Assembly (NCBI GenBank): GCA_003996215.1
Contig: QJPP01007246.1
Location: 124,001 to 188,000 of the forward strand
DNA from: Jaltomata sinuosa
Lineage: Eukaryota; Streptophyta; Magnoliopsida; Solanales; Solanaceae
Direction: 5' to 3'
DNA: 64,000 nucleotides
This document shows, one piece after another, positions 23,578 to 35,322 of this stretch (the stretch's first letter is position 1; every line of letters begins with the position of its first letter). A program made the position numbers and the translations under genes. The notes under the pieces are model-generated. The model had not been told where the DNA came from, made no database searches, and saw only the letters and a list, made by a program, of their open reading frames with translations.

Positions 23578-24690
23578 TATTTAATTCAATTCTCCCAAAA
23601 GGGGAATGGGTCCCATGAGTCAAAGTGTAAAAATATAAAATTGAGGGAAACTCAGAAAATAAGTTAAAATCCATTAATTCCTAATCTAATTTTTGTCACC
23701 TCTACTCAATTAAAATAACTTAAGTCACTACAACTTAAATTTGAAACCTTTTTGTCACCCTTAATTCATTCTCCCTCTTCTTTTCTTTTTTTTTTTTGTA
23801 ATTCCACGCAGATTATACACATTGATATCTATAAATCCTCATTTGTGTTTTTCCGCTTTTCTCCTTACAATTTTCCTCTTTTGTTAAATTACACTAAAAC
23901 ATCTGTATAATATGATCTACTAAAAGTTGTTGCCCATGCAATGTTAATATTTGAAAATTTATGATATACCTAATTTGGATATGCATATATTATTCTATTT
24001 AGACCAATGAAATTCATATAAGAATATTTTAAGCTATTAATTATTTTAATTTATAATACTTTTAATATAATTTTTTATTGTGATTTATAATAATTTTAAT
24101 GTAATTTTCAAATATATAATGAGTTATTAATTATTGTGATTTATAATACTTTTAATGTAAGATAAACAAATTAAAACGAAGAAGAGTATAAATATTTTCA
24201 TATAAGAATAATTTAAGTTATTAATTATTGCGATTTGTAATACTTTTAATATAATAATATAATTTTCAAATATATAATTAGTTGTTAATTATTGTGATTT
24301 ATAATATTTTAATATACGATAAACAAATTAAGTAAGAGAAGAGTATAAAAATTTTCGGAGTGGGTCCGCCAAAGCAGGCATGTCGTCCACATGCCTGCTT
24401 ACTGGTACTTGTGTTATTAATTATTGTGATTCATAATACTTTTAATGTAAGATAAACAAATTAAAATGGAGAAGAGTATAAAATTTTTCATATAAGAATA
24501 TTTTAAGTTGTTAATTATTGCGATTTATAATTCTTTTAATATAATAATATAATTTTCAAATATATAATTAGTTATTAATTATTGTGATTTATAATATTTT
24601 AATATAAAATAAATAAATTAAAATGAAGAAGAGTATAAAATATTAATACAAGTTTCCATTTCAGACTATCCTCCATTACGTTCATTACCT
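23578..24690. other. AT-rich intergenic DNA with a tandem duplication
   Basis: No gene. Block 24121-24340 is repeated at about 24412-24605 (spacing about 291 bp). Inside each copy, TTAATTATTGTGATTTATAA recurs two or three times. A GC-rich hairpin module separates the two copies. Confidence 0.7.
24372..24400. other. Perfect 12-bp hairpin in AT-rich DNA
   Basis: AAGCAGGCATGT, loop CGTCC, ACATGCCTGCTT: a perfect 12-bp stem in a GC-rich island of about 50 bp. The second copy of the surrounding duplication lacks it, so it looks inserted. Confidence 0.85.
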
Positions 24691-24737
24691 CATAACCCTG
24701 AATCGAGTAACAGTATCCCTAGTTTGTCAATTTTTTT

Positions 24738-26418
24738 TGCAAATACAATTAACTAGTCTCCCTTTCATGTACAAGAGAATGAAGCATTACAAAAAGAAAT
24801 CACAATTATTGAAGGTATACCACAGATCAGATGGACAGAGAAAGTAATAAATTTGATGAATGAAATTGAAAAGCTTCAATTTGCTGTGATTGGAAAATTT
24901 ACTTATGATTGGGCAGATATGGATGGACTGAGAAAAATTATCCCTCAACATGTGGGGTAAAAGCAGGCTGCCAGATTGAGTTGATCCGTAGCAAGCATAT
25001 TCTTTTTCGTTTAACCCACAAGGAGGATTTCGTAAATCTACTTTCGAAGGGAGCCTTTTATCTGACGTGCAAAGATGGGTTTTTGTATCTCATGCGAACA
25101 TTGATGTATGACTCTAAATTCAAAGTTAATGAAGAAACTTCAATGGCCATGGCATCGATTTCCTTTCCCAACCTGCAACCTACTTTCTTTGTCAAAGAAT
25201 GCTTATTTTCTCTAGCGTCGGTAGTGGACAAACCTATTCAACTAGATCAAGCTACTATTAATAAGACTAGACCCAGTTATGCTCAGGTGAAGGTGTTGGT
25301 TGATCTGAAAGGAGAATTTCCTAAGTTTGTGCACATGAAGATCGAGAATGAAGATACTGGAAAAGTACAACAGAGACAATCACCCTTCAACCATGGTAAA
25401 AAAATAAATTTCAAATACTATCACTAGAGGAAAACATACATACAAATTGTAGTAGTACAGACCTCAATGCTTACATGATTAATAATGAGGATGCAAATCA
25501 AGATAAAGGAGAAGGAAAAAAGATGTCTACAAAGGAATGAGTAACAAAAGCTTTTGGTCTAGTGTTGAAAAGCAATCCAGTCCAGGGGAACAATGACCCA
25601 GTGTTGGTGAATGTACCAGTACAACAACAAAATAGCAAACAGGATCAACAAAAAGAAGAGATTTCTGGATTAATAGAGACGAGAATGAGAAAAAACAAGG
25701 GAAAGAAGGACCTGATGGATTACCTATAAATCCCATAGCTAATATGGGACAAATAGCGAGTGCCCTGATAAGCAGAATAGTGATACAAGTCAACAGTCCT
25801 TGCAAGGGGAAGACAATAATCCAGTCCAAGAAAACAAGTTCACAACTTTAGTACCTATACAACAACAAGTAAGAAGAAATAGTAAGCATAAAGGAGAAGT
25901 ATTAGATAGTATTGATAATGAACAAAAGGCAAATAATGAAGGAAAAAAGGTTAGAGTAGCCATAAAGAGCCCTGATAAGCAGAATTCTTCTAGTGCTAAC
26001 ACTAGTCAGCAACTTGTCAATTTACAAGGAAGATATAATGAAGATCTAATGCAGATTTAGGAGGAAGATAAGTTCAATAATAAGGCAGTAGTTGAGGTCC
26101 CAATAGGTTCTAATAGATGACTCTTTAGTAGTAATGGTGCATACATATTCGTCAAACTCAGTTTTACATGAAATTCTAATTCATAGGGTAGGAGATGCAG
26201 AGCTGGAAGCTACAAAAAAGATAATGGTGCTTGACATTGATACTATTTCTAAGTCAAATGAAGAGCAAATATTTAAAGATGGTGACCTTTCTCCTAGAGT
26301 AGTCAAAGTAGTTAAATACGCTAGGAAAGGTAAGAAGCAGGGGAATGGAGATTCAACCCAGCGTATTAGAGTTCAACCAAAGAGACAAGTGACTTCTCAG
26401 AAATCCAAATGTCAATGA
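24738..26418 (+). pseudogene. LINE ORF1 (DUF4283-type nucleic-acid-binding protein)
   Basis: From about 24760 the frame reads EGIPQIRWTEKVINLMNEIE then LQFAVIGKFTYDW. A one-base frameshift near 24957 shifts into GVKAGCQIELIRSKHILFRL and RLTHKEDFVNLLSKGAFYL, the pattern of the DUF4283 domain at the start of plant LINE ORF1. After about 25430 the protein is low-complexity and charged, with several stops and shifts (25440-26130). A final intact stretch (26134-26418) ends in a basic tail (RVQPKRQVTSQKSKC). The upstream start is unclear because a TAG lies in frame before 24760. The ORF1 stop overlaps the ORF2 start as ATGA (26415-26418). Confidence 0.75.
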
Positions 26419-27525
26419 AATCTCTCATTTGGAATATTAGGTCAGTAAGGATCGAAAATGCCTTCCAAAGAGTGCAACACAATTATCACAAGTTTGTATT
26501 TGTTGCCTTACTGGAGCCTTTTCAGTCAGTGAGATACATTAACAAATATAGAAGAAGATTAGAATGCCTATGGTGACACATAATATCAATGAAAAGATAT
26601 GGGATTGTTTCAAATCATGGTTATGATATCTCAGTAGAAAGTAACTCCGATCATCAACTCACTATTTTACTGCAAAATCAAGATAATGCACTAAGCTTTT
26701 ATGCAACCATTATATATGCTAAGTGTGATAGCACTCAAAGGTTGAACTTATGGGAGGACTTATACTCATTAGCTAATGGGATGGAGAGACTAGGGCTAAT
26801 TGGAGGTGATTTTAATGTGGTTCTTAATGGAGAAGAGAAAATTAGGGGATTACTAGTAGTGGATGCAGATGTTGAAGACTTTAAGACCTATATTGAATAT
26901 TCTGATCTCTCTCAAGTGTAGTTTAGAGGAAGCCCATTTACCTGGTGGAATGGAAGGGCAGGAAATGATTGTATATTTGAAAGGTTGGATAGAATTCTTT
27001 GTAATTCCGAATTGCAGAACATATTTTCTCACTTAGAAGTTGAGCATTTGCTCAGAACAAGGTCAGATTATGCCCATATGCTCCTTACTTGTGAAGACAG
27101 AAGTACCAGTAATAAGAAACCTTTTAGGTTTTTGAAATTCTGGACAGAGCATGAATCTTTTAAAGAGGTGATTACATTAAACTGGATCTCTTTATTTTTG
27201 ATAATCCTTTTATTGATTTCAAAAGAAAGATTTGGAAGATTAAAAGGTACTTTGTGGAGTAGGGAGACCTTTGGTGATATTTTTCACCAACTCATTATTA
27301 GAGAGGAGATAGTAAGAATTAAGGAGAGGCTCTTTGAAGAATCCCCCTCTAGTAAAAATAGATCTGTCATGCAAAAGGCCAAAATTGAGTATAATAAGTA
27401 CCTTCATTTTGAAAAAAATTATCGATAACAAAAAGCTGGGTATGAGTGGTTCAAAAAAAGGGAAGAAATACCAGATTTTCCATAGTTTGGTAAATGGGAG
27501 GAGACAAAAGATGAGAGAGTCTAGG
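26415..27525 (+). pseudogene. LINE ORF2, endonuclease part
   Basis: ATG at 26415 begins MKSLIWNIRSV, the usual start of plant LINE ORF2. Endonuclease signatures follow: LLEPF with the metal-binding Glu (about 26510), GGDFNVVLNGEEK (about 26805), SPFTWWNGRAGND (about 26935) and ERLDRILCN. The expected SDH triplet near 27066 is SDY, so a catalytic His appears lost. In-frame stops occur near 26574 and 26919. The linker toward RT (NGRRQKMRESR) is cut at 27525 by element A and resumes at 47932. Confidence 0.85.
27521..27525. repeat. Target-site duplication of element A (left copy), CTAGG
   Basis: CTAGG precedes TGGTGTACTGACC and is repeated exactly after GTCGTGACA at 47927-47931. Confidence 0.88.
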
Positions 27526-27920
27526 TGGTGTACTGACCTGTTTAGTCGTTATTAAAAGGCACCTCATATCGGGAGGATTATTCGTGCGAAGAAACAGGTT
27601 AAAAAACTTCTGGGTTGAAGAGTTGGAAATCTTGGTCTAGGCTAGTCACAAATGAATTCTGAGTAAGGTAATGTCTAGGGAAATTCGGATGTAGATTGGG
27701 TATTACATATTTTGTCGAGCTACTTTTTTTGTTAGCCAAGACCTTAAGGAGTCCGGAGGAATTTTTGAAAATGAATTCGGGTGAGTAGAACTCTCGATAT
27801 CAAAGTTGACGTGAAAGAGTTGGTACGAAATGTCAGGATTTTGAAGTGTGTTGTGAAACATGCCATTTGTGAGGATTTTTTGAGGTTCTGTTTCGTGTCA
27901 ACCACTATGGCAATTGATGC

Positions 27921-28050
27921 AGTGCTATAGCAGCCTCCGCTATAGCGAAGAAATTACCGTTATAACGATAGTCAATGCTGATCAGCACCGTTATAGCAGT
28001 AGGTTCCGCTATGGCGGTACCTGTATAACGGAGTGTGGACCGCTATGACA
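27921..28050. repeat. CCGCTATAGCGG-type palindrome cluster, A 5' LTR
   Basis: Six or more diverged copies such as CCGCTATAGCGA and TCCGCTATGGCGG. The counterpart in the 3' LTR (32300-32435) keeps several copies with different substitutions. Confidence 0.8.
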
Positions 28051-28984
28051 GAGCGACTGGATTAGAAAACCTAAAAATGGGTTTTATATTTTCATTCTTT
28101 TCCATTCAGCCCTAAAACAGACGAGGCTTAATCCAAGAAACCTCCTTTGCTGCTCCAAGGCTTGGGAGTCATGGGGAGGGGAAATTTCGGCTAAAAGGAT
28201 GCGAAATCATAGATTTCAATCCTGTCATCCATCAAGGAATGCCTTCACGGAGCCAAAAATTGTACTACAGAACTACTTGGCATCCAGGTAGGCTAGGTTT
28301 TATTTGTTGAGTAGATTGACCTACTTCCTCTTTGTATTTATTATATAGACGGAAAAGAGAAACCATGCCTAGGACTTTGGGCATGAAGTATGGAGGAGTA
28401 TTGTGTTTGGCTGATTTGAATTAGGAAATGATTGAGTGGGGATATGGTATGGTCAACTACTGAACTATTTATGGTTATTAGGTGTGGTTTGATGATATAA
28501 TCCAGGAGCTAGGATGTCGAGAAGGTCGGGGAATCGAGAAAGCTTGGGTAATTAAATAACTGGTTAAAAGGGGGAATTCAGAAATGTTTTACTATAAAGG
28601 AAGTAGGATAATAATAAGACTTGAATTACCAAGGGTAAGGAATGTCTTCCCCACATTATGCCAGTTCTAGAAGAAGGTTCGGGAATAAATGTATGTACCT
28701 TTCATGTGTTAAAAAGGGGTGAACGGGGAGTCAGTCTTCAGATGAGATTCAAGGTTGAGTTATGTACCCGGGATAGGGGTAGGTAATGGCTATTGATTTC
28801 CATTGTGAATTTTATGTTTGTGTGCTTTTTCTTAAGTATTGTATAAGTTGCATGCTTAGGGAATGAATTGTGAATGTCTAATTTTCCGGTTGTCAGTCTT
28901 GTGAAATAAACTTGTTTGTTGCTTGTTGGTTTACAAGTATGTTTTATTCATTATTTGTGATTGATTGGACTTGGTGTGACATTC

Positions 28985-29215
28985 AGTTGGCTCGAGTACC
29001 ACGCCTGGTATAGGTTAATAATGGTTGGCTCAGGTACCACGCCTGGTATGGGAATACTAACGGTTGTCTTGGGTAACATGCCTGGTACGGGAATACTAAT
29101 GGTTGGCTCGGGTACCACGCCTAGTACAGAATACTAATGGTTAGCTCAGGTACTACACTTGGTATAGGTTCTATATTGGTTGGCTCTGGTACAATGCCTG
29201 GTACAAGTTTAATTA
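28985..29215 (+). repeat. GGTACC minisatellite, A 5' LTR
   Basis: About six units of 38-42 bp built on GGTACCACGCCTGGTA, spaced by AATACTAATGGTTGGCTC-type sequence. Equivalent array at 46265-46500 in the 3' LTR. Confidence 0.85.
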
Positions 29216-30629
29216 TACATTATTGACTGGGTTTGTTGAAGGTTCTATGAGTGGACCAGGTTGATTGCTGAAATTTTTCTTGTGTATGTTGGTCCTTGAT
29301 AGGCCCAGTGGTTACACTAAATTGTGGGGTTGGTCCTGGAGATCGGGCATGACAGGTTAACACTAGGTGTTGGTATAAAGATCCTTGGTCAATTCGTGAA
29401 GGATAAAAAGGGTAATTGCTATTGTTTCTTGCTCATTGTTTAACTTGGTTGTTGAACCTGTTTCATGTGGTTGATAAGTTTAAAAGGAAGACTGAGAGTC
29501 TGGAATTATATTGTTATGAGTCTAATTGTTACTTATTATTCTTCACCTGTTGGGTTCCTGAGAGGGCCGAGAGTTATTATTATTTGGCGAATAGTTGGTC
29601 CTTGAAGGGTCAGGTTAGGGTGATTAAGTGACAAGGTGGTTCTTCTGTGAACCGGGGTCGCATGTTATTGGCATAGATGATGTCTTAGGGATCCTTGTTT
29701 GGTTTGGGTTATGTAACAAGGATATGTGTTTATTGTCACTGAGAATCGTCAATGTTGGTTAGACTTGTTACGTGGGGTTGATAAGCTAAGAAGGAGACTT
29801 GTGGTCTGGTTATAATGTTGGCTGTGGTTACTTGTTGAGTATGGCCCTGAGGGTCATTGGGATGGTTTGTACTAGTATGTGGTGGTACTATGGTTGTGGT
29901 CTACATCACTGAGTAGTGGGGTTTACTCTGGGTTGTTGAGTTTTAGTGGTTGACTAGGGTAAGGGAATGGTAGTCCGAGTATGGGCATAGATCTTGGGTA
30001 ATGACAAGTGTGACTTGGGAAGTCTAGGGGACTAGGTGACTTGGAAAGTTGAGGTGACAAGTGCATCTTGGGAAGTTTAAGGGTCAAGGTGACTTGGGAA
30101 GTCTAAGAGATAGGCAGACTTGGGTTGATATTGGATTTTGGTAAGGTGAATATTGAAGGGTTGAAGTATTTAACTTATGTATTTTCCTTGACTTCTTATA
30201 TGATGATATGAGTGGATTCGTGTCTACCGATGATGCCTACCAGTACGTGTGTTTGTGTTGATTCTACTCTTGCTATACCTTTTTGGTATTGTCTGGTTGC
30301 AGGGTTGGTGATGTTTCATACGTACACGATGATGGCAATCTCCAGAAGCTCCTTTTATTTTCTATGGTGGATTTGTGTCTTCTTTCATTTTTGTATCACT
30401 CTTGTAGTAGCTCTTGTATCGGCTTATACTAGGTTTTAGGGAGGGTTTTTTCCAAATTATAAATGGTTTATTTCCTCGAATATTGTAAAAAAAATTCATG
30501 TATTAAAAAGGTTTATATTCATAGTTTTATTTCTTTTTCCGCATTACCTGTTGGATTAGGTGGTAAGGGTTCTCCTATCTAGGTGAATTAGAGTAGGTGC
30601 CCGCACGGCCTGGTAGTTAGATCGTGACA

Positions 30630-31903
30630 AATGATATCAGAGCCCAGGTTATCGGTCTCCCAGTACAAGAGCAAAATATCGAATAGAGTGTTGCGCATTG
30701 GTGTGTTGACATCCACATCTAATCTTTGGGAAGCTATGAAGCATTCTAGGAAACATCTCTCTTCGTTCACTCCTTTAGTGCGGTTTGTTACTTGCCTATA
30801 TGAGATGAGTCCAATTGGTATCTCTCGATTCCAATTGGTACCTCAACAAGGAAAAATGATATCTTGTGACTCCGATTGAGATAATGCAAGCAAGGGAAAT
30901 TAGAACCGGGAAGGTCCTGATTGGTATCTGGCCTTGGAGACTATGTAAAGGGTGGATGAATCAGCTAACGGTCATCCATGAAGAGAATGAAAGGTAATGA
31001 AACTAATTTGATTGAGTCTTGGATCTTGAGACTTGTGATTGTATGTATTACATTGTTTGAATGACTGCGATTGTATGGTGTGTAATTGCTTGCGTTAATT
31101 TGAAATTTGTGGTTAGTGAAGAGTTTTAACTTGGTTATGTGTTAATGATTGAAGGAATTTGGTAAAATTATGATTGGCCATTGGTAGGAATAGTCATGAC
31201 CTGTATTTGATTGAGTAGTGTTAGGCACTGCTCATAGGCTTATTTTATGAGGGTGAGTAGTGGCTGGTTTGTTATTGATGATCCTTAGTGGTAGGGTCGG
31301 TTGAGTTATAGGGGTGTGCTCGCTGTAGCATTCGTTAAGGTGTAAGTGCCTGGGTAAAATCCCCCCTATGACGAGAGTTGACAAAAATCTCAAGCTAGGA
31401 TGAGTTCCAATAGAATTTTCGCTATTGCGTGGTTTAGAGATACGTGGTGCCTCGATGCATAGTGTTCACAGGAGTAAGGTGATACTATGATATATGGGGG
31501 GCATAGTACCCCGTAGGAAGCTTTCAGAATAGAGCTCGGGTTAGTAGAACTCCGGGTATAGCGGGAAAGGGGTCGCCATGGTGGGATCTAGTCCCCTTGG
31601 CATGGAAAAAAATGTTTTTTGTTCGATAATTGAGTTTCTTTTGCTCTGGTGTTTCGATGAGGCTCCGGATTTCTCAGGAACTTGGGGAGGGGTAATCTAG
31701 TTAGCCTTGTGCAGCTCAAAGGAAGGAATTCCTTGATAGAGCGGGAGTGAGTTGGGTACACCAAGCGATTTGTAAGTTTTGGTGGTTTGCGTAAGGTTAT
31801 ATTTATGCTGTCATGGTAGAGCGTTAAGGTTCAGAGGGCGGGCTCCTTATTCTCTTTCCGCCTTAGAGATCGTTCGGGGACAAACGATTAGTAAATTGGT
31901 ATC
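30630..31903 (+). other. Interior of element A, no gene
   Basis: A degenerate tRNA-Met primer-binding site (TGATATCAGAGCCC, 30632-30645) opens the interior. CCAATTGGTATCT-type repeats lie at 30811, 30831 and 30918. The rest holds no reading frame with protein character. The last 40 bases (TTCGGGGACAAACGATT, then AAATTGGTATCTG) match the corresponding end of element B, evidence of common descent or recombination with it. Confidence 0.75.
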
Positions 31904-32918
31904 TGTTGTAATGACATGTTCAGTCGTTATTTAACGGCACCTCGTATCGGGTGGATTATTCGTGCGAAGAAATGAGTTAGAAAACTTTTGGGTTAAGGAG
32001 TTGAAAATCATAGGCTAGGCTAGTCTCGAACTAATTCTGAGCAAGGTAAGGTCTAGGGAAATTCGGGTGCAGATTGGGTATTATATTTTGGGTTGAGATA
32101 GTTTTTCCATTAGCCAAGACCTTACGGAGTCCGGGGGATTTTTTGGAAATGAATTTGGGTGAGTAGAACTCCCGATATCAAAGTTGACGTGAAACGGTTG
32201 GTATGAAATGTCAGGATTTTGAAGTGTGTTGTGAAATGGGCCATTTGTGGGGATTTTCTAAGGTTTTGTTCCGTGTCAACCACTATGGCAGCTGACACAA
32301 TGCTATAGCGGCCTCTGATATAGCAGAGAAATTACCATTATAGCGGAAATCAACGCCTGTCAGCACTGCTATAGCTGTAGGTTCCAATACGGCGATACTG
32401 CTATAGCGGAGCGTGGACCGCTATAGCGGAGCGACATGATCAAAAAACTCAAAAATGTGTTTTATATTTTCATTCTTTCCCATTCAGCCCTAAAATAGAT
32501 GAGAGTTACTTCAAGGAACCTCCTTTGCTGCTCCAATGCTTGGGAGTCATGGGGAGGGGAGATTCCGTCTAAAAGAATGCAAAACCATGGATTTTGGTCC
32601 TGTCATCCATCAAGGAATGCCTTCACGGATCCAGAAATTGCACTGCACAACTACTTGGCATCCAGGTAGGCTATGTTTTCTTCATTGAGTAGATTGACCT
32701 GCTTCCTCTTCGCATTTATTATATAGACGGAAAGGAGAAATCATGTCTAGGCCTTTGGGCATGGAGTCTGGAGAAGTATTGTGTTTGGCTGATTTGAATT
32801 AGGAAAAGATTGAGTGGGGATATGGTATGGTCAAATGCTGAAGTGTTAATGGTTATTAGGTGTGGTTTGATGATAGAATTCAGGAGCTAGGATTTTAGGA
32901 AGGTTCGGGGAATAGGGA
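31904..32918 (+). repeat. 3' LTR of element A, first piece
   Basis: Begins TGTTGTAATGACATG and aligns with 27526 onward. Contains the palindrome cluster 32300-32435 and a donor-like site near 32661. Broken at 32918 by element B; continues at 45824. Confidence 0.9.
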
Positions 32919-35102
32919 TGTAACGACCGGGTCCATCTTTATGGGTAGTCCAATCGTGCCAAGTTTTAGAGTTAGAAAACTCTGGGTTTGGGAGTTTGAA
33001 ATTCTGGGCTAGGCTAGCCTCGGCCGGTTTTAGAGCGAGGTGGAGTCTAGGAAAATTCGGGTAAGGATTGGTTTATGTGTCGTGTGTTAAGCTAGTCTTC
33101 CGTAGCCAAGATATAAAGGAGTGCAGGGGACTTTTCGAAATTAAATTTGGGTAAGTAAAACTCCCGGAATCGCGTTTGATGTGAAAGGGTTATTTCGGGT
33201 CATCGGGGAAAACAAGTGTGTTGTAAAATGGACAAAACTGGAAGATTTCTGGACATTCTGTCTGTGATGGGCGCAACCTTTCGCGGTAGCGGCCTCCGCT
33301 ATAACGGTGGAAAATATCGCTATAGCGGTGATCAAGGCGGTCAACACCGCTTAAGATCACTATAGCATGAGTTGTCCACTATAGCGGGACCGCTATAGCG
33401 GGCCGATGGGATTTTAATTCAACAACATTGCCCAAAATATTCAGTTTCCACAACTTTGTTTTGGGAGAAGGGCTAGGCGATTCCAGGCAATTTTCCTCCT
33501 TTTTCCTTCGAATTTCTTCCCTAAGGTAAGGTTTCTACTCCCCAATCTTTGTACTACGTTTCTTATGCGGTAAAATTGCTAGGAAGGAACTTGGGGAAAG
33601 GTTGGAATAACCTAGGAATGGTAGAATACGGGGAAGGAAGGGGATTCCAAGCATGAATGTTCTTGGGCATTGTTAAAAGTATGTTATTATGATCATAGGT
33701 TGTTAAATTCTCTATTTTTATCCGTAAAAATGATAGAAGTAGGTAAATTAATGGTGGAAAAACCCGAGAAAAGGGTGGGATGATCATGGGTGACCTGGGG
33801 TTTGGGGATTCAGTGTAATCCGGGTATTGTGCAAGCGTTGTGTGTTAATTGTATGTACTTGTGTGTTATTTTAGACTAAGAACAAGAAAGGAATCTGGAA
33901 CATGGGAAAGTTTGGGTTGAATAGAGCTTGACTCATTTCGAGGTAGGTGATGGCTTATGATTTCTGTGAATGTTGTATGTTCTTGTACTCATATCTAAGT
34001 GTTTGTATGAATTACAATGCTAAGGTGAGTTGTGTATAATGTCTAAGGTTCTTGCTTTACAGTCTGTGATTGAAGGGTGTTTTCTTGTTTGTTTACAAGT
34101 TGTTTGATCATCTGTTTGACTGCGAGTTATTGACATTCAGTTGGCTCGGGTACCACGCCTGGTACAGGTATAACAAATGGTTGGCACGGGTACCACGCCT
34201 GTTACGGGTAATACTAATGGTTGGCTGGGGTACCACACCTGGTACGGGTTTACTTTTGTTGCATCATTCAATTTTTACCATTGTGTTACATTGATTGCTA
34301 TTTGGTTCCGTGAGTGTACCGGGATTATTATTGAAATGTGTTATTGGTTTGGTGGTCCTTGAGTAGTCAGGAAATTCTATATAACTGTTGTGCCGGTCTT
34401 GGTTTAGGCCGGGTGGTTAATTGACATTTTGTGTTGTCTAGAGGGGATCCCAGGGTAGGTCCGGGCTAGACGGGAAGGTATAGTTATTGGTATATGGTTG
34501 TGGCTTAGAGTATAAGTGGTGGATTTCATGCGGGAACAAGCTAAGTAGAGACTTGTAGTCTAGGTGTGACTGTGGATATTGTGGCATGTTTTCCATACCT
34601 TTTACTTGATATTGTCGTACTGTTTATACACTGTTTATTTTAAAACTGGCTGATTATCCTACCAGTACACAGTGGTGGTGTACTGATACTGCTCTTGCTT
34701 TCCTTTTGGTGAGTATAGAAAATCTTCCAGCGGCTGAGACGCGACCTCATCTATATCACGGGCGATTTCTGACTTCAAGGGTGAGCTGCTTGATCAAGCT
34801 ACCTTGGATTTATCTCTAGAGTTTCAGCCCACTTGTTTCGGGTTTAAAACTACTTCCATATTTCTTTTGGGGTTGCATCCCCATATTCTAGATATTGGTA
34901 GTAATGTTTGGTACTGCGACTTTCAGTTTCTAGGGGGATTTTCCGCAGGATGATATTTATGATATAGTTCTTCCTTATTAAATTGCTAGTTTACTTCTGT
35001 TTTGCTGGGTTTAGGCTGTTAGTCTAGGAAAGGGTTGAACTCTATTGGTTCTCTCATCCGGGGGTTGGGTGGGTGCCACTCACGATGGTCTGGGTTGTGA
35101 CA
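32919..35102 (+). repeat. 5' LTR of element B
   Basis: 2184 bp, from TGTAACGACCGGG to GGTTGTGACA. Holds a palindrome cluster (33281-33400), a donor-like AAGGTAAGGTTT near 33524 and three GGTACC minisatellite units (34136-34255). The CTATACC hairpin seen in A, C and D is not preserved here. Confidence 0.92.
33281..33400. repeat. CCGCTATAGCGG palindrome cluster, B 5' LTR
   Basis: Six or so copies, including ACCGCTATAGCGGG near 33390. The 3' LTR counterpart is at 40610-40720. Confidence 0.85.
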
Positions 35103-35106
35103 AATA

Positions 35107-35120
35107 TGGTATCAGAGCCC
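35107..35120 (+). other. Primer-binding site of element B (initiator tRNA-Met)
   Basis: TGGTATCAGAGCCC, an exact complement of the initiator tRNA-Met 3' end, four bases after the LTR. CCAATTGGTATCT follows at 35264 and AAATTGGTATCT at 35285. Confidence 0.95.
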
Positions 35121-35322
35121 TAGGTTCGTTGATCTCGTTGTACCAAACAGGTCTAGTAGAGTCTTGCGGAACGGTGCGGAGATGTCCGTACTTTTCTTTG
35201 AGAGGCTATGGGACTTCAGGAAAAACTCTCTCTTCCTTCTTTCCTTCGTGTTATATCTTGATTCCAATTGGTATCTAGTGACACAAATTGGTATCTAACC
35301 TCATTCACTCTTTTGTCTGCAG

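Larger units (their letters stand above)
27526..30629 (+). repeat. 5' LTR of element A
   Basis: Intact, 3104 bp. Begins TGGTGTACTGACC and ends ATCGTGACA. Holds the palindrome cluster (27921-28050), a TTTATATTTT TATA-like stretch near 28082, a donor-like site near 28285 (CCAGGTAGGC), the GGTACC minisatellite with about six units (28985-29215), short direct repeats of GTGACTTGGGAAGTC (30010-30125) and the hairpin at 30273. Confidence 0.9.
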
